Positions 1 to 8,942 of a stretch of DNA of 9,284 nucleotides are shown in pieces. The position numbers were made by a program, and so were the translations under genes. This DNA comes from J088 sp003695505 [NCBI: Candidatus Dadabacteria bacterium]. GTDB taxonomy: Bacteria > J088. The stretch lies in the NCBI GenBank assembly GCA_003695505.1, contig RFIY01000323.1, forward strand, positions 1-9,284. The letters are read 5' to 3'. Position 1 is the first letter of the stretch. The number at the start of each line of letters is the position of its first letter. The notes beneath the pieces are model-generated. The model was not told the DNA's origin. It saw only the letters and a program-made list of their open reading frames with translations, and ran no database searches.

Positions 1-31
1 ACACTGGCTTGCGCGGTGGGTTGATCACGAC

Positions 32-40
32 GGGGAAGGA
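32..40 (+). promoter_or_regulatory. Shine-Dalgarno for the exported protein
   Basis: The sequence GGGGAAGGA ends nine bases before ATG 50. It is the main reason for choosing this start, because the reading frame is open back to base 2 and a start left of the window cannot be excluded. The signal-peptide-like segment beginning directly at this ATG supports the choice. Confidence 0.55.
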
Positions 41-49
41 TCCGGGGCG

Positions 50-2221
50 ATGGCAGGTGGGGTCTGGCTGGCAATCACGATAGCGGCAAATTTGCTCGCT
101 GTCACGACCGTGGCGGCTGAAACGAATACGGCCGTAGCGGATACGACCGACACGACGCAGGGCGCGACCGAGGCAACGGGCCACCAGGAGCCAGGTGGGC
201 CATGCGCGGGGGTCGCGATGGAAGACTGGATGGCCGCTGTATCCGTAGCGACCAATCTGTACGCGGACAGCCGCGCAACGGCGCTGCGCGCGCTTCGCGA
301 TTGCCGGGTGCCCGACATGCTGCTCGCGCCGATGGGATCGGTCCTGTTCATGACATCTCCGGGCGAGCTGATCGACGACACGATTTCGATTCTGCTCCAT
401 TCGCAATCTGAGCTGGCCACGCGCTATCTGCTCCGTTACGTCCGCTCGAACTGGGCCGACCCCGGGCAGGTGGATCGGATTCTTGACCGACTCGCCCAGA
501 AGAGGGATCCGGCGATCGATGCCCAGCTGCGCAACCTCGCCGAGCGGGGTCCGTCCCGTGAGTTGCGGCACGCCGCCGAAGGTGCGTTGCGCAGGTACAG
601 CCGTGCCAGCATGTCCCGACCGAATGCTTCTTCCGGAGAGGATCATCTCGCGCGGGCGCTACGGCGAGGCGCGGCTGGCCTGGTCGGCGCGACCGTGCTG
701 ACTTCGTTCGGTTCGGCGAGCCGGGATCGCGACAGCGCGGCAATGCCGGTCGGCGGCGCGGTTGGACTCGTCGCGGGGGCGGCCGGCAATGCAGTTCGGG
801 AGGCCTTTCTGGATACCGGACGCCTGCCGCGAACCCTCGTCGCCAGCGCGCGCCGGCTGGAGTACTCGCTGTGGGGCCTTGGTGTCGGGGTCTGGGGTGC
901 CGCGGCCGTTCTGGAGGAGCGCGACAATACACGCGAGATCGACAACCGCATGGAGAAAACCGTACTGGGCGCAGTGATCGGAAACCTGACCGGTTATGCC
1001 GGCGCGTTGCTCGACCGGGGTTCCTATGCGCCAAAGAAGGAAGCCTTCGTCGAGATGGGCTTCGGCGATGGTCTGCTGGCCGGCCTCGGTACCGGTCTGC
1101 TGCTGGATGACCCGACGCCTACCGGATTCTGGGCTGTCAATGCGGGCACGATGCTGATCGGCGGCACGCTCGGACGTCTGCTGGGAACCCGCATCGACTA
1201 CCAGGACAATGACCTGGCTGCACTGGTGACGATTCCCATATGGACAACGCTGTTGGGGCCGCAAACGGTGGTCGCTTTCGGCGCGGATCCGCACGGGAGA
1301 GACTACACCGGGCTGAGCCTGCTCGGGTTGAGTCTCGGCTCCGCCGCGTCGATGCTGGTGGCGAATCAGCGTGAGGCGTCGGCCGACCGCGTACTGACCA
1401 CGGATGTGTTTGCAGCCGAGGGCGTGCTGGGCATCGCCAGTTTCCACGCTGTTGTCGACAATCGGCTGCCGCGGATTGCATACCCCGACCGCCACGAAAA
1501 GGCGGCAGGAATCGTCGGAGCGGCCCTGCTCGGCGGTGGACTGGGATTTGGCCTGGCCGACCGCATCGAGCTGGACCGCGACGGGGCGCTGGCCGTCAGT
1601 CTGTCGGCCATGTTCGGTGCCGCCAACGGTGCGGGCTGGTATGGCGCGGTCGTTGGCCGAGACCAGCGGGTCGGCAGCCGCATGGCCGGTTCATCCGGAC
1701 TCGGCGTTGTCGCCGGCAGCGCGCTGGGGCTGGGCGTTGCGATGTCGCTGGATCCCGATGTGACATCGCAGGGTGCCGTCGCAACAACGACGTTGCTGGC
1801 AACCGGCGCCGGACTGCTTGGCGGACTCGTCGCGGAATCGGATCGCCTCGCGCCGCCTGCCGTCATTGCGCTCGACGCCGGGCTGGCAAGTGGCGTCCTT
1901 CTGCTCGGCGTTGGCGTGGAGCCCAGACCCATGTTATGGATGCCGGTTGGTGGCATTGTCGGCGGCGGAACAGCGGCGTTGATCGCGTTCGCCGCCGTCG
2001 ATCGCTCTCGTGTGATTTCCGGGGCCGGTCTTGCGGGCCTGGTCACTGGTGGCGGCGTGGCGACGCTGATTACCGCGCGTCGACATGGTCGGCGAAGCGA
2101 TGCGGAGCCGAAGGATTCGAGTCGCTGGCGTGGTCCCGGAACCCCGACCGTCACATGGCTCGACGCATCCTACGTCGATCGCGTGCCGTTACAGGGCGCG
2201 CAACTGATCTGGAAGTTTTGA
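50..2221 (+). CDS. Exported glycine-zipper repeat protein of unknown function
   Basis: I do not recognise this 723-residue protein. Residues 1-23 look like a signal peptide with a hydrophobic core and a V-A-A/E cleavage site, though the n-region has no positive charge. A Thr/Ala/Gly-rich linker follows (about 24-55), then a helical stretch (about 57-183) that resembles HEAT-type repeats. From about 200 to 676 there are many hydrophobic, Gly/Ala-rich segments with GxxxG spacing, joined by short Asp/Arg/Pro loops, as in tightly packed glycine-zipper helices. The polar tail (677-723) ends A-Q-L-I-W-K-F, with hydrophobic or aromatic residues at -1, -3, -5 and -7, like a BamA-recognised beta-signal. 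The only cysteines are C52 and C85, a possible disulfide. The likely location is the periplasm or outer membrane (inference). ATG 50 has a good Shine-Dalgarno, but the frame stays open to the left edge. The gene converges on the YkgJ-type gene, with a 42-base gap and no clear terminator. Confidence 0.75.
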   Translation: MAGGVWLAITIAANLLAVTTVAAETNTAVADTTDTTQGATEATGHQEPGGPCAGVAMEDWMAAVSVATNLYADSRATALRALRDCRVPDMLLAPMGSVLFMTSPGELIDDTISILLHSQSELATRYLLRYVRSNWADPGQVDRILDRLAQKRDPAIDAQLRNLAERGPSRELRHAAEGALRRYSRASMSRPNASSGEDHLARALRRGAAGLVGATVLTSFGSASRDRDSAAMPVGGAVGLVAGAAGNAVREAFLDTGRLPRTLVASARRLEYSLWGLGVGVWGAAAVLEERDNTREIDNRMEKTVLGAVIGNLTGYAGALLDRGSYAPKKEAFVEMGFGDGLLAGLGTGLLLDDPTPTGFWAVNAGTMLIGGTLGRLLGTRIDYQDNDLAALVTIPIWTTLLGPQTVVAFGADPHGRDYTGLSLLGLSLGSAASMLVANQREASADRVLTTDVFAAEGVLGIASFHAVVDNRLPRIAYPDRHEKAAGIVGAALLGGGLGFGLADRIELDRDGALAVSLSAMFGAANGAGWYGAVVGRDQRVGSRMAGSSGLGVVAGSALGLGVAMSLDPDVTSQGAVATTTLLATGAGLLGGLVAESDRLAPPAVIALDAGLASGVLLLGVGVEPRPMLWMPVGGIVGGGTAALIAFAAVDRSRVISGAGLAGLVTGGGVATLITARRHGRRSDAEPKDSSRWRGPGTPTVTWLDASYVDRVPLQGAQLIWKF
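1502..2077 (+). repeat. Protein-level glycine-zipper repeats (about 3.5 units)
   Basis: Residues 485-676 of the exported protein fall into successive units of about 50-60 residues starting near 485, 546, 603 and 655. Each full unit has a Gly-rich hydrophobic helix (for example GLGVVAGSALGLG), a loop with Asp/Pro/Arg (LDPD, LDRD, EPRP), a second Ala/Gly-rich helix and a short polar turn with DR or RDQR. The last unit is only half. The repetition is at the protein level; no DNA identity is apparent, so the duplications would be old. Similar but less regular segments lie upstream, at about residues 205-470. Confidence 0.5.
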
Positions 2222-2263
2222 TTGCATGTCGCGCATCGTGTGGTCGACGACTCCCCGGACAGA

Positions 2264-2821
2264 TCAGCTCCGACCGACATTGTTGCGTTTGCGGGTTTCC
2301 TGAATGATCCGGTCAATGACCTCTTCGGGAAGATCATCGCGTTGCGACAGCACATCTTCGAGACGATGCTGCAGTTCATGGATCATGACAAAACCGCAGT
2401 CGGGTGGTAGCTGCGGCAACACGGCCCACCGGAGGTTGTCGGGGTATTCACGGCAGATACCGGGCCGTGAACCGTAATTGCGGCAACGCTTCTGTTCGCG
2501 ATCCCAGTGCAGACAGCGGAAGCGAACGACCTGGGTCTCGCGTTCGACAACGGGATCCACGAACCGGTTGATACGCGCCTGCCAGCCCGTCCAGATCCCG
2601 AGCACTGGCGGTACACGCAGCAGCAGTGCCGGCACCCGGATCGAGGGCTGTTCACAGCAGGCACCGCAATCGTTGCATTCTCCCTGTAGCGTCCAGCCCG
2701 GTGGGCGGCCGCGCAATCGTTGCCAGGCGCGCCAGATCGAGCGATCGAGTGACCAGAACAGGCGCGCAATCCATTTGATCACCCGCCGAATCGGTCCGTC
2801 ACTGATCGTCGCATCGGGCAT
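2264..2821 (-). CDS. YkgJ-type CxxCxxCC cysteine-cluster protein
   Basis: This 185-residue protein carries the signature of the YkgJ / CxxCxxCC family (putative Zn- or Fe-chelating domain): C49-x2-C52-x2-C55-C56, then C103, C113, C123 in a Y-x2-RP-x2-C-R-x-YP context, and C142. All eight cysteines are in the expected family order. The family is thought to bind a metal ion, but its biochemical role is largely unknown. Residues 11-38 form a basic, Trp-rich amphipathic stretch that could touch the membrane, and the last 40 residues are a charged helical tail. ATG 2821 is chosen because GGGG at 2831-2828 sits six bases upstream. A TTG at 2833 would add four residues, but it lies in the terminator T-tract and has no Shine-Dalgarno. 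The gene follows gltD on the same strand but is separated from it by a strong terminator, so co-transcription would need readthrough. Confidence 0.85.
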   Translation of the reverse strand: MPDATISDGPIRRVIKWIARLFWSLDRSIWRAWQRLRGRPPGWTLQGECNDCGACCEQPSIRVPALLLRVPPVLGIWTGWQARINRFVDPVVERETQVVRFRCLHWDREQKRCRNYGSRPGICREYPDNLRWAVLPQLPPDCGFVMIHELQHRLEDVLSQRDDLPEEVIDRIIQETRKRNNVGRS

Positions 2822-2831
2822 CGTGCACCCC

Positions 2832-2862
2832 AAAAGAAAAGAGCGGCGAATCCTCGCCGCTC
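2832..2862 (-). terminator. Intrinsic terminator of gltBD
   Basis: On the minus strand a perfect 9-bp stem (GAGCGGCGA / TCGCCGCTC) with a four-base loop is followed directly by TTTTCTTTT. The hairpin begins 25 bases past the gltD stop codon and is oriented to end the gltB-gltD transcript. The T-tract ends 10 bases before the ATG of the YkgJ-type gene. Confidence 0.92.
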
Positions 2863-2887
2863 ATCGTAGCAAATTGTCTGTCCGCCA

Positions 2888-4369
2888 TTACCGGGTTGCC
2901 AGCATGTCGGGCAGTGTACGCCGTCGTCCGCGTGGCAGCTCGCTGCGCCCCATCAGATACTCGTCGACGGCCCGTGCGGCACGGCGACCATCACTGATCG
3001 CCCAGACGACCAGGGACTGCCCACGCGTCATATCGCCGGCGCAGAACACCTTGTCGAGGCTGGTTTTCCAGTTCCGGTCGGTTGCGACGTTGCCGCGATC
3101 GGTCAGCTCGAGTTCGAGCTGCTCGATCAGGCCTTCGCGCACGGGGTGGACGAACCCCATCGCCAGCAATACCAGTTCGCAGGGGATCTCGAACGTGCTG
3201 TCCGGGATTTCATCGAAACTGCTGCGGTCTTCATTCCACTGCAGGCGTACGACCTCGAGCGCGCGGACGCGTCCCTGGTCGTCGCCGAGGAAGCGGCGTG
3301 TCATCACCGCAAATTCCCGGCGGGCGCCTTCTTTGTGTGCGTGGCTGGTACGCAGCATATAGGGCCACCACGGCCACGGCGGATTCTCGGCCCGCTGCTC
3401 AGGTGGTTGTGGCAACAGCTCCAGATTGAGAACCTCGATCGCTCCCTGGCGAATCGACGTCCCGATACAGTCCGATCCGGTATCTCCGCCACCGATCACG
3501 ACCACGCGCTTGCCCTCGGCCCAGATCGCTTCGTCTTCGGGAATCGTGTCGCCCTCATTGCGCCTGTTCTGCTGGCGCAGAAAGTCCATCGCAAAGTGAA
3601 TGCCCGCCAGCTCGCGCCCTGGCACGGGCAGATCGCGTGGCTGTTCGGAACCGCAGGCGAGCAGGACAGCGTCGTGCTGATCGACCAGTTCGGTTGCCGG
3701 CACATCGACGCCGATATGTGTATTGGGACGGAAGGTCACGCCCTCGGCTTCCATCTGTTCAATGCGCCGGTCGATGATGTCCTTGCGCATCTTGAAGTGT
3801 GGAATCCCATAGCGCAACAGGCCGCCAATGCGATCCTGCTTCTCGAATACGGTCACGTCGTGGCCGGCGCGTGCGAGCTGCTGCGCCGCCGCGAGACCTG
3901 CCGGGCCACTACCGACGATCGCGACGCGCTTGCCCGTTTTCTTCGCCGCCGGTCTCGGCTTCAGTGCTTCGCCGTTTTCGAAGCCGGTGTCCGCGATGGT
4001 GCGTTCGATCTGCTTGATCGTCACCGGGTCGATATTGATGTTGAGCGTACACGCCGCCTCGCACGGCGCGGGACAGACGCGCCCGGTAATCTCGGGGAAA
4101 TTGTTGGTCGCGTGCAGGCGGTCCAGCGCATGTGGCCAGTCCTGTTCATACACCAGGTGATTCCAGTCGGGAATGATGTTGCTCAGTGGGCAACCAAAGT
4201 CCGACTGGCAGAACGGCACCCCGCAGTCCATGCAACGCGCGGCCTGTGTGACGACGGTGTCCGTCGGATTGTATGCGAAGACTTCCTGCTGATCCGCCTT
4301 GCGTTCCTCAACGTCACGGTAGCTGACGTCGACGCGTTCGATTTCCAGGAATCCGGTTGGCTTGCCCAT
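2888..4369 (-). CDS. gltD: Glutamate synthase (NADPH) small subunit
   Basis: This is the beta subunit of glutamate synthase (493 residues; bacterial relatives are about 470-490). It oxidises NADPH and sends electrons through FAD and Fe-S clusters to GltB in the cytoplasm. The N-terminal adrenodoxin-reductase-like Fe-S region has C46-x2-C49-x4-C54-x5-C60 and C99-x3-C103-x3-C107, which fit two 4Fe-4S clusters. The FAD-binding GSGPAG lies at 153-158. The NADPH-binding GGGDTGSD lies at 293-300. The C-terminal FAD contact A-G-D is at 444-446, followed by the [10 protein letters not shown] segment. The opening MGKPTGF is typical of the family. ATG 4369 begins four bases after the gltB stop, with AGGGAG inside the gltB end as Shine-Dalgarno, so translational coupling is likely. 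The gene ends in TAA just before a strong terminator. No key residue appears to be missing. Confidence 0.97.
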   Translation of the reverse strand: MGKPTGFLEIERVDVSYRDVEERKADQQEVFAYNPTDTVVTQAARCMDCGVPFCQSDFGCPLSNIIPDWNHLVYEQDWPHALDRLHATNNFPEITGRVCPAPCEAACTLNINIDPVTIKQIERTIADTGFENGEALKPRPAAKKTGKRVAIVGSGPAGLAAAQQLARAGHDVTVFEKQDRIGGLLRYGIPHFKMRKDIIDRRIEQMEAEGVTFRPNTHIGVDVPATELVDQHDAVLLACGSEQPRDLPVPGRELAGIHFAMDFLRQQNRRNEGDTIPEDEAIWAEGKRVVVIGGGDTGSDCIGTSIRQGAIEVLNLELLPQPPEQRAENPPWPWWPYMLRTSHAHKEGARREFAVMTRRFLGDDQGRVRALEVVRLQWNEDRSSFDEIPDSTFEIPCELVLLAMGFVHPVREGLIEQLELELTDRGNVATDRNWKTSLDKVFCAGDMTRGQSLVVWAISDGRRAARAVDEYLMGRSELPRGRRRTLPDMLATR

Positions 4370-4373
4370 CGGT

Positions 4374-7300
4374 TCAATACTCCCTGTGCGCGAGGCCCTG
4401 TTCGAGCGCGATCCGGTAGTCGACGGGCATCACCTTGATCAGTCGCTCGACCGTATTATCCCAGTCGTTGAGCGCCCGCTCGCCAACGGTACTGCCCGTT
4501 CGCTCGACGTGTTCCTGGATCCAGCCGCGCACGGCTTCGATTTCTTTTTCGTCTTCGAGGCGTTCCAGTTCGACCATTTCCGGGTTGAGCATGCGCTCAA
4601 ACTCGTCGCGATCCATCAGGACATAGGCGATCCCGCCACTCATACCGGCCGCGAAGTTCCGGCCCACGTCGCCGAGAATCACCGCGTGCCCGCCGGTCAT
4701 GTATTCGCAGCCGTGATCACCGACGCCCTCGACGACTGCGGTCACGCCGGAGTTCCGTACGCAGAAGCGCTCTCCGGCCCTTCCGCGGATGAACGCCTTG
4801 CCGTCGGTCGCGCCATAGAACGACACGTTGCCGATGATCATGTTCTCTTCGGGCACGAACCGGCAATCGTTGAAGGGCCGTACCGACAGGGTTGCGCCCG
4901 ACAGTCCCTTGCCGAAATAGTCGTTGGCGTCACCGATCAGGTCGAAGCGGATGCCTTTTGTCATGAAGGCGCCAAAGCTCTGACCGGCTGTCCCCGTGAA
5001 CGTAAAGTGGATCGTCTCGGGCGGCAGGCCATCCGCGCCGTAACGGCGGCTGACCTCGTAACTGAGCATCGTGCCGCAGGTCCGGTTGCGGTTGCGAATC
5101 GCGAATTCGCCGCGAACGGGATCGCGCTTTTCCAGTGCCGGCTTTGCGGCTTCGATCAGCTTCCGGTCGAGAATGTCGTCGATCGGATGTTGTTGCGCGA
5201 TGTTGCAGTACATATCGGTCGGCTTTTCGGCCGGCGCCGGCTGCAACAGTCGCGACAGATCCAGGCCGCGCGCCTTCCAGTGGGTGTCGAGCCGGTCGTC
5301 GGGCTGCAACACCTGAACCTGGCCGACCATCTCGTCGATCGTACGAAACCCGAGTTCCGCCATCAGTTCGCGGATTTCCTCGGCGACGAAGCGGAAGTAG
5401 TTGACGACCGCATCGGCATCGCCGGCAAAGCGCTCGCGCAGTTCCGGGCGCTGCGTCGCAATGCCGACCGAACAGGTATTCAGATGGCACTTGCGCAACA
5501 TGATGCAGCCCATTGTGATCAGCGCGGCGGTTGCGAATCCGAACTCTTCGGCACCGAGCAGTGTGGCAACGACGACATCGCGGCCGGTGCGCAGCCCGCC
5601 ATCGGTCTCGACAACGATGCGGCTACGCAGACCGTTGTCGACGAGCACCTGGTGCGTCTCGGCCAGACCAAGTTCCCAGGTCGTTCCGGCGTGCTTGATC
5701 GACGACAGCGGCGACGCGCCCGTCCCGCCGCCGTTTCCGGCGATCAGCACGACATCGGCATACGCCTTGGCCACGCCGGCGGCGATCGTGCCAACGCCGA
5801 CCTTGGAGACGAGCTTGACGTTGATCCGCGCTTTCGGGTTCGCGTTCTTGAGGTCGAAAATCAGTTGCGCGAGATCTTCGATCGAATAGATGTCGTGGTG
5901 CGGCGGCGGCGAAATCAGACCAACGCCCGGCGTCGAATGGCGGACGGCGGCAATCTCGACACTGACCTTGTGTCCGGGGAGCTGTCCACCTTCGCCTGGC
6001 TTGGCGCCCTGGGCCATCTTGATCTGGATTTCGTCGGCGTTGGCCAGGTAGTTCGCGGTCACACCAAACCGACCGGACGCAACCTGCTTGATCGCGCTTC
6101 GCCTGGAGTCACCATTGGGCAGCGGGACATAGCGATAATCGGCTTCGCCGCCCTCTCCAGTATTCGACTTGCCACCGATCCGGTTCATCGCGATCGCCAG
6201 CGTCTCATGCGCTTCGGCCGAAATCGATCCCAGCGACATCGCGCCGGTCTTGAAGCGGCGCATGATCGCCTCGGCCGGTTCGACTTCTTCGATTGGCACC
6301 GGCTCGCGATCCGGCGCGAATCGCAACAGCCCACGAATGGTCATCGCGCGTTCCGCATCATGGTTGACCTCGGCCGCGAACGCCCGGTAGGCCTCTGCGT
6401 CGTTGAAGCGAACGGCCTTTTGCAAATTGGCGATTGCGACCGGTGACCAGTGGTGCTCCTCACCTTCCATCCGCCAGTGATATTCGCCGCCCCAGTCCAG
6501 ATGGACATCGGCAACATAACGTTCCGGGAATGCGGCCTGATGGCGGTCGATGGACTCCTTGGCGACGCTTTCGAGGCCTGCGCCAGAAATTCGGCTCGGC
6601 GTGTTCGTGAAAAATTCGTCGACGAAATCACGATCAAGCCCCACGGCCTCGAAAATCTGCGCACCGTGATAGCTCATCAGCGTGCTGACGCCCATCTTGC
6701 TGAACGTCTTGAGCATGCCTTTGCCGATGCCCTTGATGTAGTTCTTGACCGCTGCTTCATAGTCGTCGAATTCGAACTCCGGGTCTTCGCACATCTCGCG
6801 CAACGTCTCGAACGCGAGATAGGGATTAACGGCATTGACCCCATAGCCGGCCAACAGGCAGAAATGATGGACTTCGCGCGGTTCGCCAGATTCGAGAATG
6901 ATCCCGCAGCGCTTGCGCAGACCGGCCCGAATCAGGTGATGGTGGACCGCACTCGCCGCCAGCAACGCTGGCAGGGCGGCATGGAACTGGTCGACGCCAC
7001 GATCCGAAAGGATCACGGCGGTTGCCCCGTTGCGTACCGCGTCTGCAACATCTTCCAGCAACTGGCGCAATTTCGACTTGAAGCCATCGACACCACGATC
7101 GACCGGGTACAGCAACGGCAGCGTAACACTACGCAGCTTGTCGTCCGGCGCATTGCGGATTCTGGCCAGCGCCTCGTCGGTCAGGATCGGCTGCTCGAGT
7201 TCGAGCTGGTGAGCGTGCTCAGGTGTCTCGTCGAGCAGGTTGCCTTCAGCGCCAACGAGCACCTTCAGGCTCATCACCAGCTCTTCACGAATCGGATCGA

Positions 7301-8942
7301 TCGGCGGGTTGGAGACCTGGGCGAAATGCTGGAAAAAATAGTCGTAGAGCAGCTTCGGACGGTTGCTCAAGACCGCCAGCGGCGTATCGGTACCCATCGC
7401 GCCGATCGGTTCCTTGCCCTGCTGGGCGGTTGGTCCCAACAGAAACGTCTTGTCTTCGACCGTATAGCCGAAGGCCTGCTGCCGCTGAATCAGCGGCAGT
7501 TCCGTACCGTTTGCCACAGGTTCGGTCTCGGGCAGGTCGGCCAGCGTGAACTTCTGTTCCGCGACCCACTGCGCATACGGCTTCTGGGTGCAGACCGTCC
7601 GTTTGACTTCCTCGTCTTCGATGATGCGTCCCTGCTCGAGATCGAGCAGGAAAATCCGGCCCGGCTGCAGGCGCCCCTTGCGCACGATCGACCGTTCAGG
7701 CAGATCGAGGACGCCGACTTCGGATGCGAGCACGACGAGACCTTCGTCGGTCACGACGAACCGCGACGGGCGCAAGCCATTGCGGTCGAGCGTCGCGCCC
7801 GCGACGATGCCGTCGGTAAACGCCATCGATGCCGGACCGTCCCACGGTTCCATCAGTGATTCGTGATACCGGAAAAAGCCTCGTCGCGCATCATCGACAC
7901 GGTGGTCATGCTCGTACGCTTCGGGAATCATCATCAGCATTGCATGCGGCAGGCTGCGCCCACCCTGAACGAGCAGTTCCAGCGCGTTGTCGAAACATGC
8001 AGAATCGCTGGCACCGGCGCGAATGACCGGATGGAGCCAGCGTACATCGTCGCCGAACTCCGGATGCGCGAGCAGCCCCTCGCGCGCGGCCATCCAGTTG
8101 ACGTTGCCCTGGAGCGTGTTGATCTCGCCGTTGTGGCACATGTAGCGGAACGGCTGCGCCAGATCCCATTCCGGGAAGGTATTGGTGCTGAACCGCTGAT
8201 GGACCAGCGCGAGTGCGGTCGTGATGGCCGGGTCGTCCAGATCGGGGAAATACTGTTTGACCTGCTCGGCCAGCAGCAAGCCCTTGTAGATCAGCGTATT
8301 GGCGCTGAAGCTCGCGAAATAGACATCTTCCGGGATATCAAGCCCCGACGTACGGATTTCGCGCTCGATCTGCTTGCGCGTCAGATAGACGTCGCGCTCG
8401 AACGCCTTGCGATCACTCAGTCGAGAGGCCTTCTCGATGAAAAACTGGAAAATGTCAGGTTCCTTGCGGCGGGCGATTTCGCCAAGCGCAGATGAATCGA
8501 CCGGAACACGGCGCCAGCCGAGGAAACGGTGCCCCCGCTCGGTGCTGATTCGCTCGATGATCGCACGTGCATCACGTTGTACGCCTTCGTCCTTGCGCAG
8601 GAACACGACACCGGCGGCATACGTGCCTTCGTCGGGCAGCTCGATCCCTTCGCTGCGGGTGACCTTGCGCAGGAAGGTGTCCGGCATTTGCATCAGGATA
8701 CCCGCGCCATCGCCCGTCTTGCCGTCGGCGCCAGCGGCACCCCGGTGCGTCAGGTTGACGAGGATTTCAATCGCCTGATCAACCAGTTCGTGCGAGCGAC
8801 GATTATTCAGATCGGCGATCATGCCGATCCCGCAGGCGTCAACCTCGGTCGTGCCGTCGTATAGTCCCGCGCGGCGGCCGCGCTTCAGGGATTCGGTGCG
8901 GCTGAGCTTCAGCGGATCGTAGATGTAACGTCCAGCGCGAAT
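4374..8942 (-). CDS. gltB: Glutamate synthase (NADPH) large subunit
   Basis: This is the alpha subunit of glutamate synthase (1522 residues from the proposed ATT start). It hydrolyses glutamine and passes ammonia through an internal tunnel to 2-oxoglutarate at the FMN site. In order: a 36-residue propeptide; a class-II glutaminase domain with nucleophile C37 in [22 protein letters not shown] (66-81) and HNGEINT (270-276); a central domain (about 515-800); an FMN synthase domain (about 885-1240) with [13 protein letters not shown] (978-990) and [11 protein letters not shown] (1071-1081); 3Fe-4S ligands C1146, C1152 and C1157 with spacing x5/x4 as in E. coli GltB; and the C-terminal GXGXG beta-helix (about 1280-1490). 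ATG 8822 is rejected as the start because it would remove C37. The frame between the stop at 8972-8970 and ATG 8822 holds no ATG, GTG or TTG. ATT 8942 with AGGAGA upstream is the best start, but a one-base error or frameshift is possible. Gene identity is secure; only the first ~36 residues are in doubt. Confidence 0.95.
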   Translation of the reverse strand: MRAGRYIYDPLKLSRTESLKRGRRAGLYDGTTEVDACGIGMIADLNNRRSHELVDQAIEILVNLTHRGAAGADGKTGDGAGILMQMPDTFLRKVTRSEGIELPDEGTYAAGVVFLRKDEGVQRDARAIIERISTERGHRFLGWRRVPVDSSALGEIARRKEPDIFQFFIEKASRLSDRKAFERDVYLTRKQIEREIRTSGLDIPEDVYFASFSANTLIYKGLLLAEQVKQYFPDLDDPAITTALALVHQRFSTNTFPEWDLAQPFRYMCHNGEINTLQGNVNWMAAREGLLAHPEFGDDVRWLHPVIRAGASDSACFDNALELLVQGGRSLPHAMLMMIPEAYEHDHRVDDARRGFFRYHESLMEPWDGPASMAFTDGIVAGATLDRNGLRPSRFVVTDEGLVVLASEVGVLDLPERSIVRKGRLQPGRIFLLDLEQGRIIEDEEVKRTVCTQKPYAQWVAEQKFTLADLPETEPVANGTELPLIQRQQAFGYTVEDKTFLLGPTAQQGKEPIGAMGTDTPLAVLSNRPKLLYDYFFQHFAQVSNPPIDPIREELVMSLKVLVGAEGNLLDETPEHAHQLELEQPILTDEALARIRNAPDDKLRSVTLPLLYPVDRGVDGFKSKLRQLLEDVADAVRNGATAVILSDRGVDQFHAALPALLAASAVHHHLIRAGLRKRCGIILESGEPREVHHFCLLAGYGVNAVNPYLAFETLREMCEDPEFEFDDYEAAVKNYIKGIGKGMLKTFSKMGVSTLMSYHGAQIFEAVGLDRDFVDEFFTNTPSRISGAGLESVAKESIDRHQAAFPERYVADVHLDWGGEYHWRMEGEEHHWSPVAIANLQKAVRFNDAEAYRAFAAEVNHDAERAMTIRGLLRFAPDREPVPIEEVEPAEAIMRRFKTGAMSLGSISAEAHETLAIAMNRIGGKSNTGEGGEADYRYVPLPNGDSRRSAIKQVASGRFGVTANYLANADEIQIKMAQGAKPGEGGQLPGHKVSVEIAAVRHSTPGVGLISPPPHHDIYSIEDLAQLIFDLKNANPKARINVKLVSKVGVGTIAAGVAKAYADVVLIAGNGGGTGASPLSSIKHAGTTWELGLAETHQVLVDNGLRSRIVVETDGGLRTGRDVVVATLLGAEEFGFATAALITMGCIMLRKCHLNTCSVGIATQRPELRERFAGDADAVVNYFRFVAEEIRELMAELGFRTIDEMVGQVQVLQPDDRLDTHWKARGLDLSRLLQPAPAEKPTDMYCNIAQQHPIDDILDRKLIEAAKPALEKRDPVRGEFAIRNRNRTCGTMLSYEVSRRYGADGLPPETIHFTFTGTAGQSFGAFMTKGIRFDLIGDANDYFGKGLSGATLSVRPFNDCRFVPEENMIIGNVSFYGATDGKAFIRGRAGERFCVRNSGVTAVVEGVGDHGCEYMTGGHAVILGDVGRNFAAGMSGGIAYVLMDRDEFERMLNPEMVELERLEDEKEIEAVRGWIQEHVERTGSTVGERALNDWDNTVERLIKVMPVDYRIALEQGLAHREY
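4380..4385 (-). promoter_or_regulatory. gltD Shine-Dalgarno inside gltB
   Basis: AGGGAG on the minus strand lies within the last sense codons of gltB, 10 bases before the gltD ATG. With only four bases between the gltB TGA and the gltD ATG, terminating ribosomes could reinitiate directly. This would help keep the two subunits at equal levels. Confidence 0.7.
8835..8942 (-). other. GltB propeptide region before the catalytic Cys
   Basis: These 36 codons precede the TGC codon (8834-8832) of the glutaminase nucleophile. The part nearest the Cys reads [11 protein letters not shown], matching the family pattern GLYD-x3-E-x-DACG, so the frame is certainly coding here. In known GltB proteins the residues before this Cys are cleaved off to free its amino group; E. 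coli has a propeptide of about 42 residues. The far N-terminal part is Arg/Lys-rich and depends on the uncertain start. Confidence 0.75.

Noticed and set aside
659-2154. Open frames on the minus strand opposite the exported protein (659-1495, 1366-2154)
   Set aside because: Their translations are Arg/Pro/Ser-rich and typical of GC-rich shadow frames. The plus frame has a signal peptide and ordered repeats.
2222-2263. Bidirectional terminator between the convergent genes
   Set aside because: Only a 4-bp CGGA/TCCG stem is seen, with no T-tract on either strand.
3146-4438. 430-codon open frame on the plus strand opposite gltD
   Set aside because: It has the same antisense register effect as in gltB, no recognisable domain, and a clear gltD on the other strand.
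8820-8822. ATG 8822 as the gltB start
   Set aside because: It would remove the catalytic Cys and the conserved GLYD-to-DACG segment, leaving no glutaminase nucleophile.
4362-8864. Very long open frames on the plus strand opposite gltB (4362-6446, 6450-7859, 7863-8495, 8529-8864)
   Set aside because: They lie in exact codon register with gltB. Stops in that register need the sense codons TTA, CTA or TCA, which are rare in a GC-rich gene. gltB is unmistakable, so these are shadows.
8886-8912. CTG codons at 8912 and 8888 as gltB starts
   Set aside because: They are possible near-cognate starts, but neither has a Shine-Dalgarno sequence. ATT 8942 has a good one.
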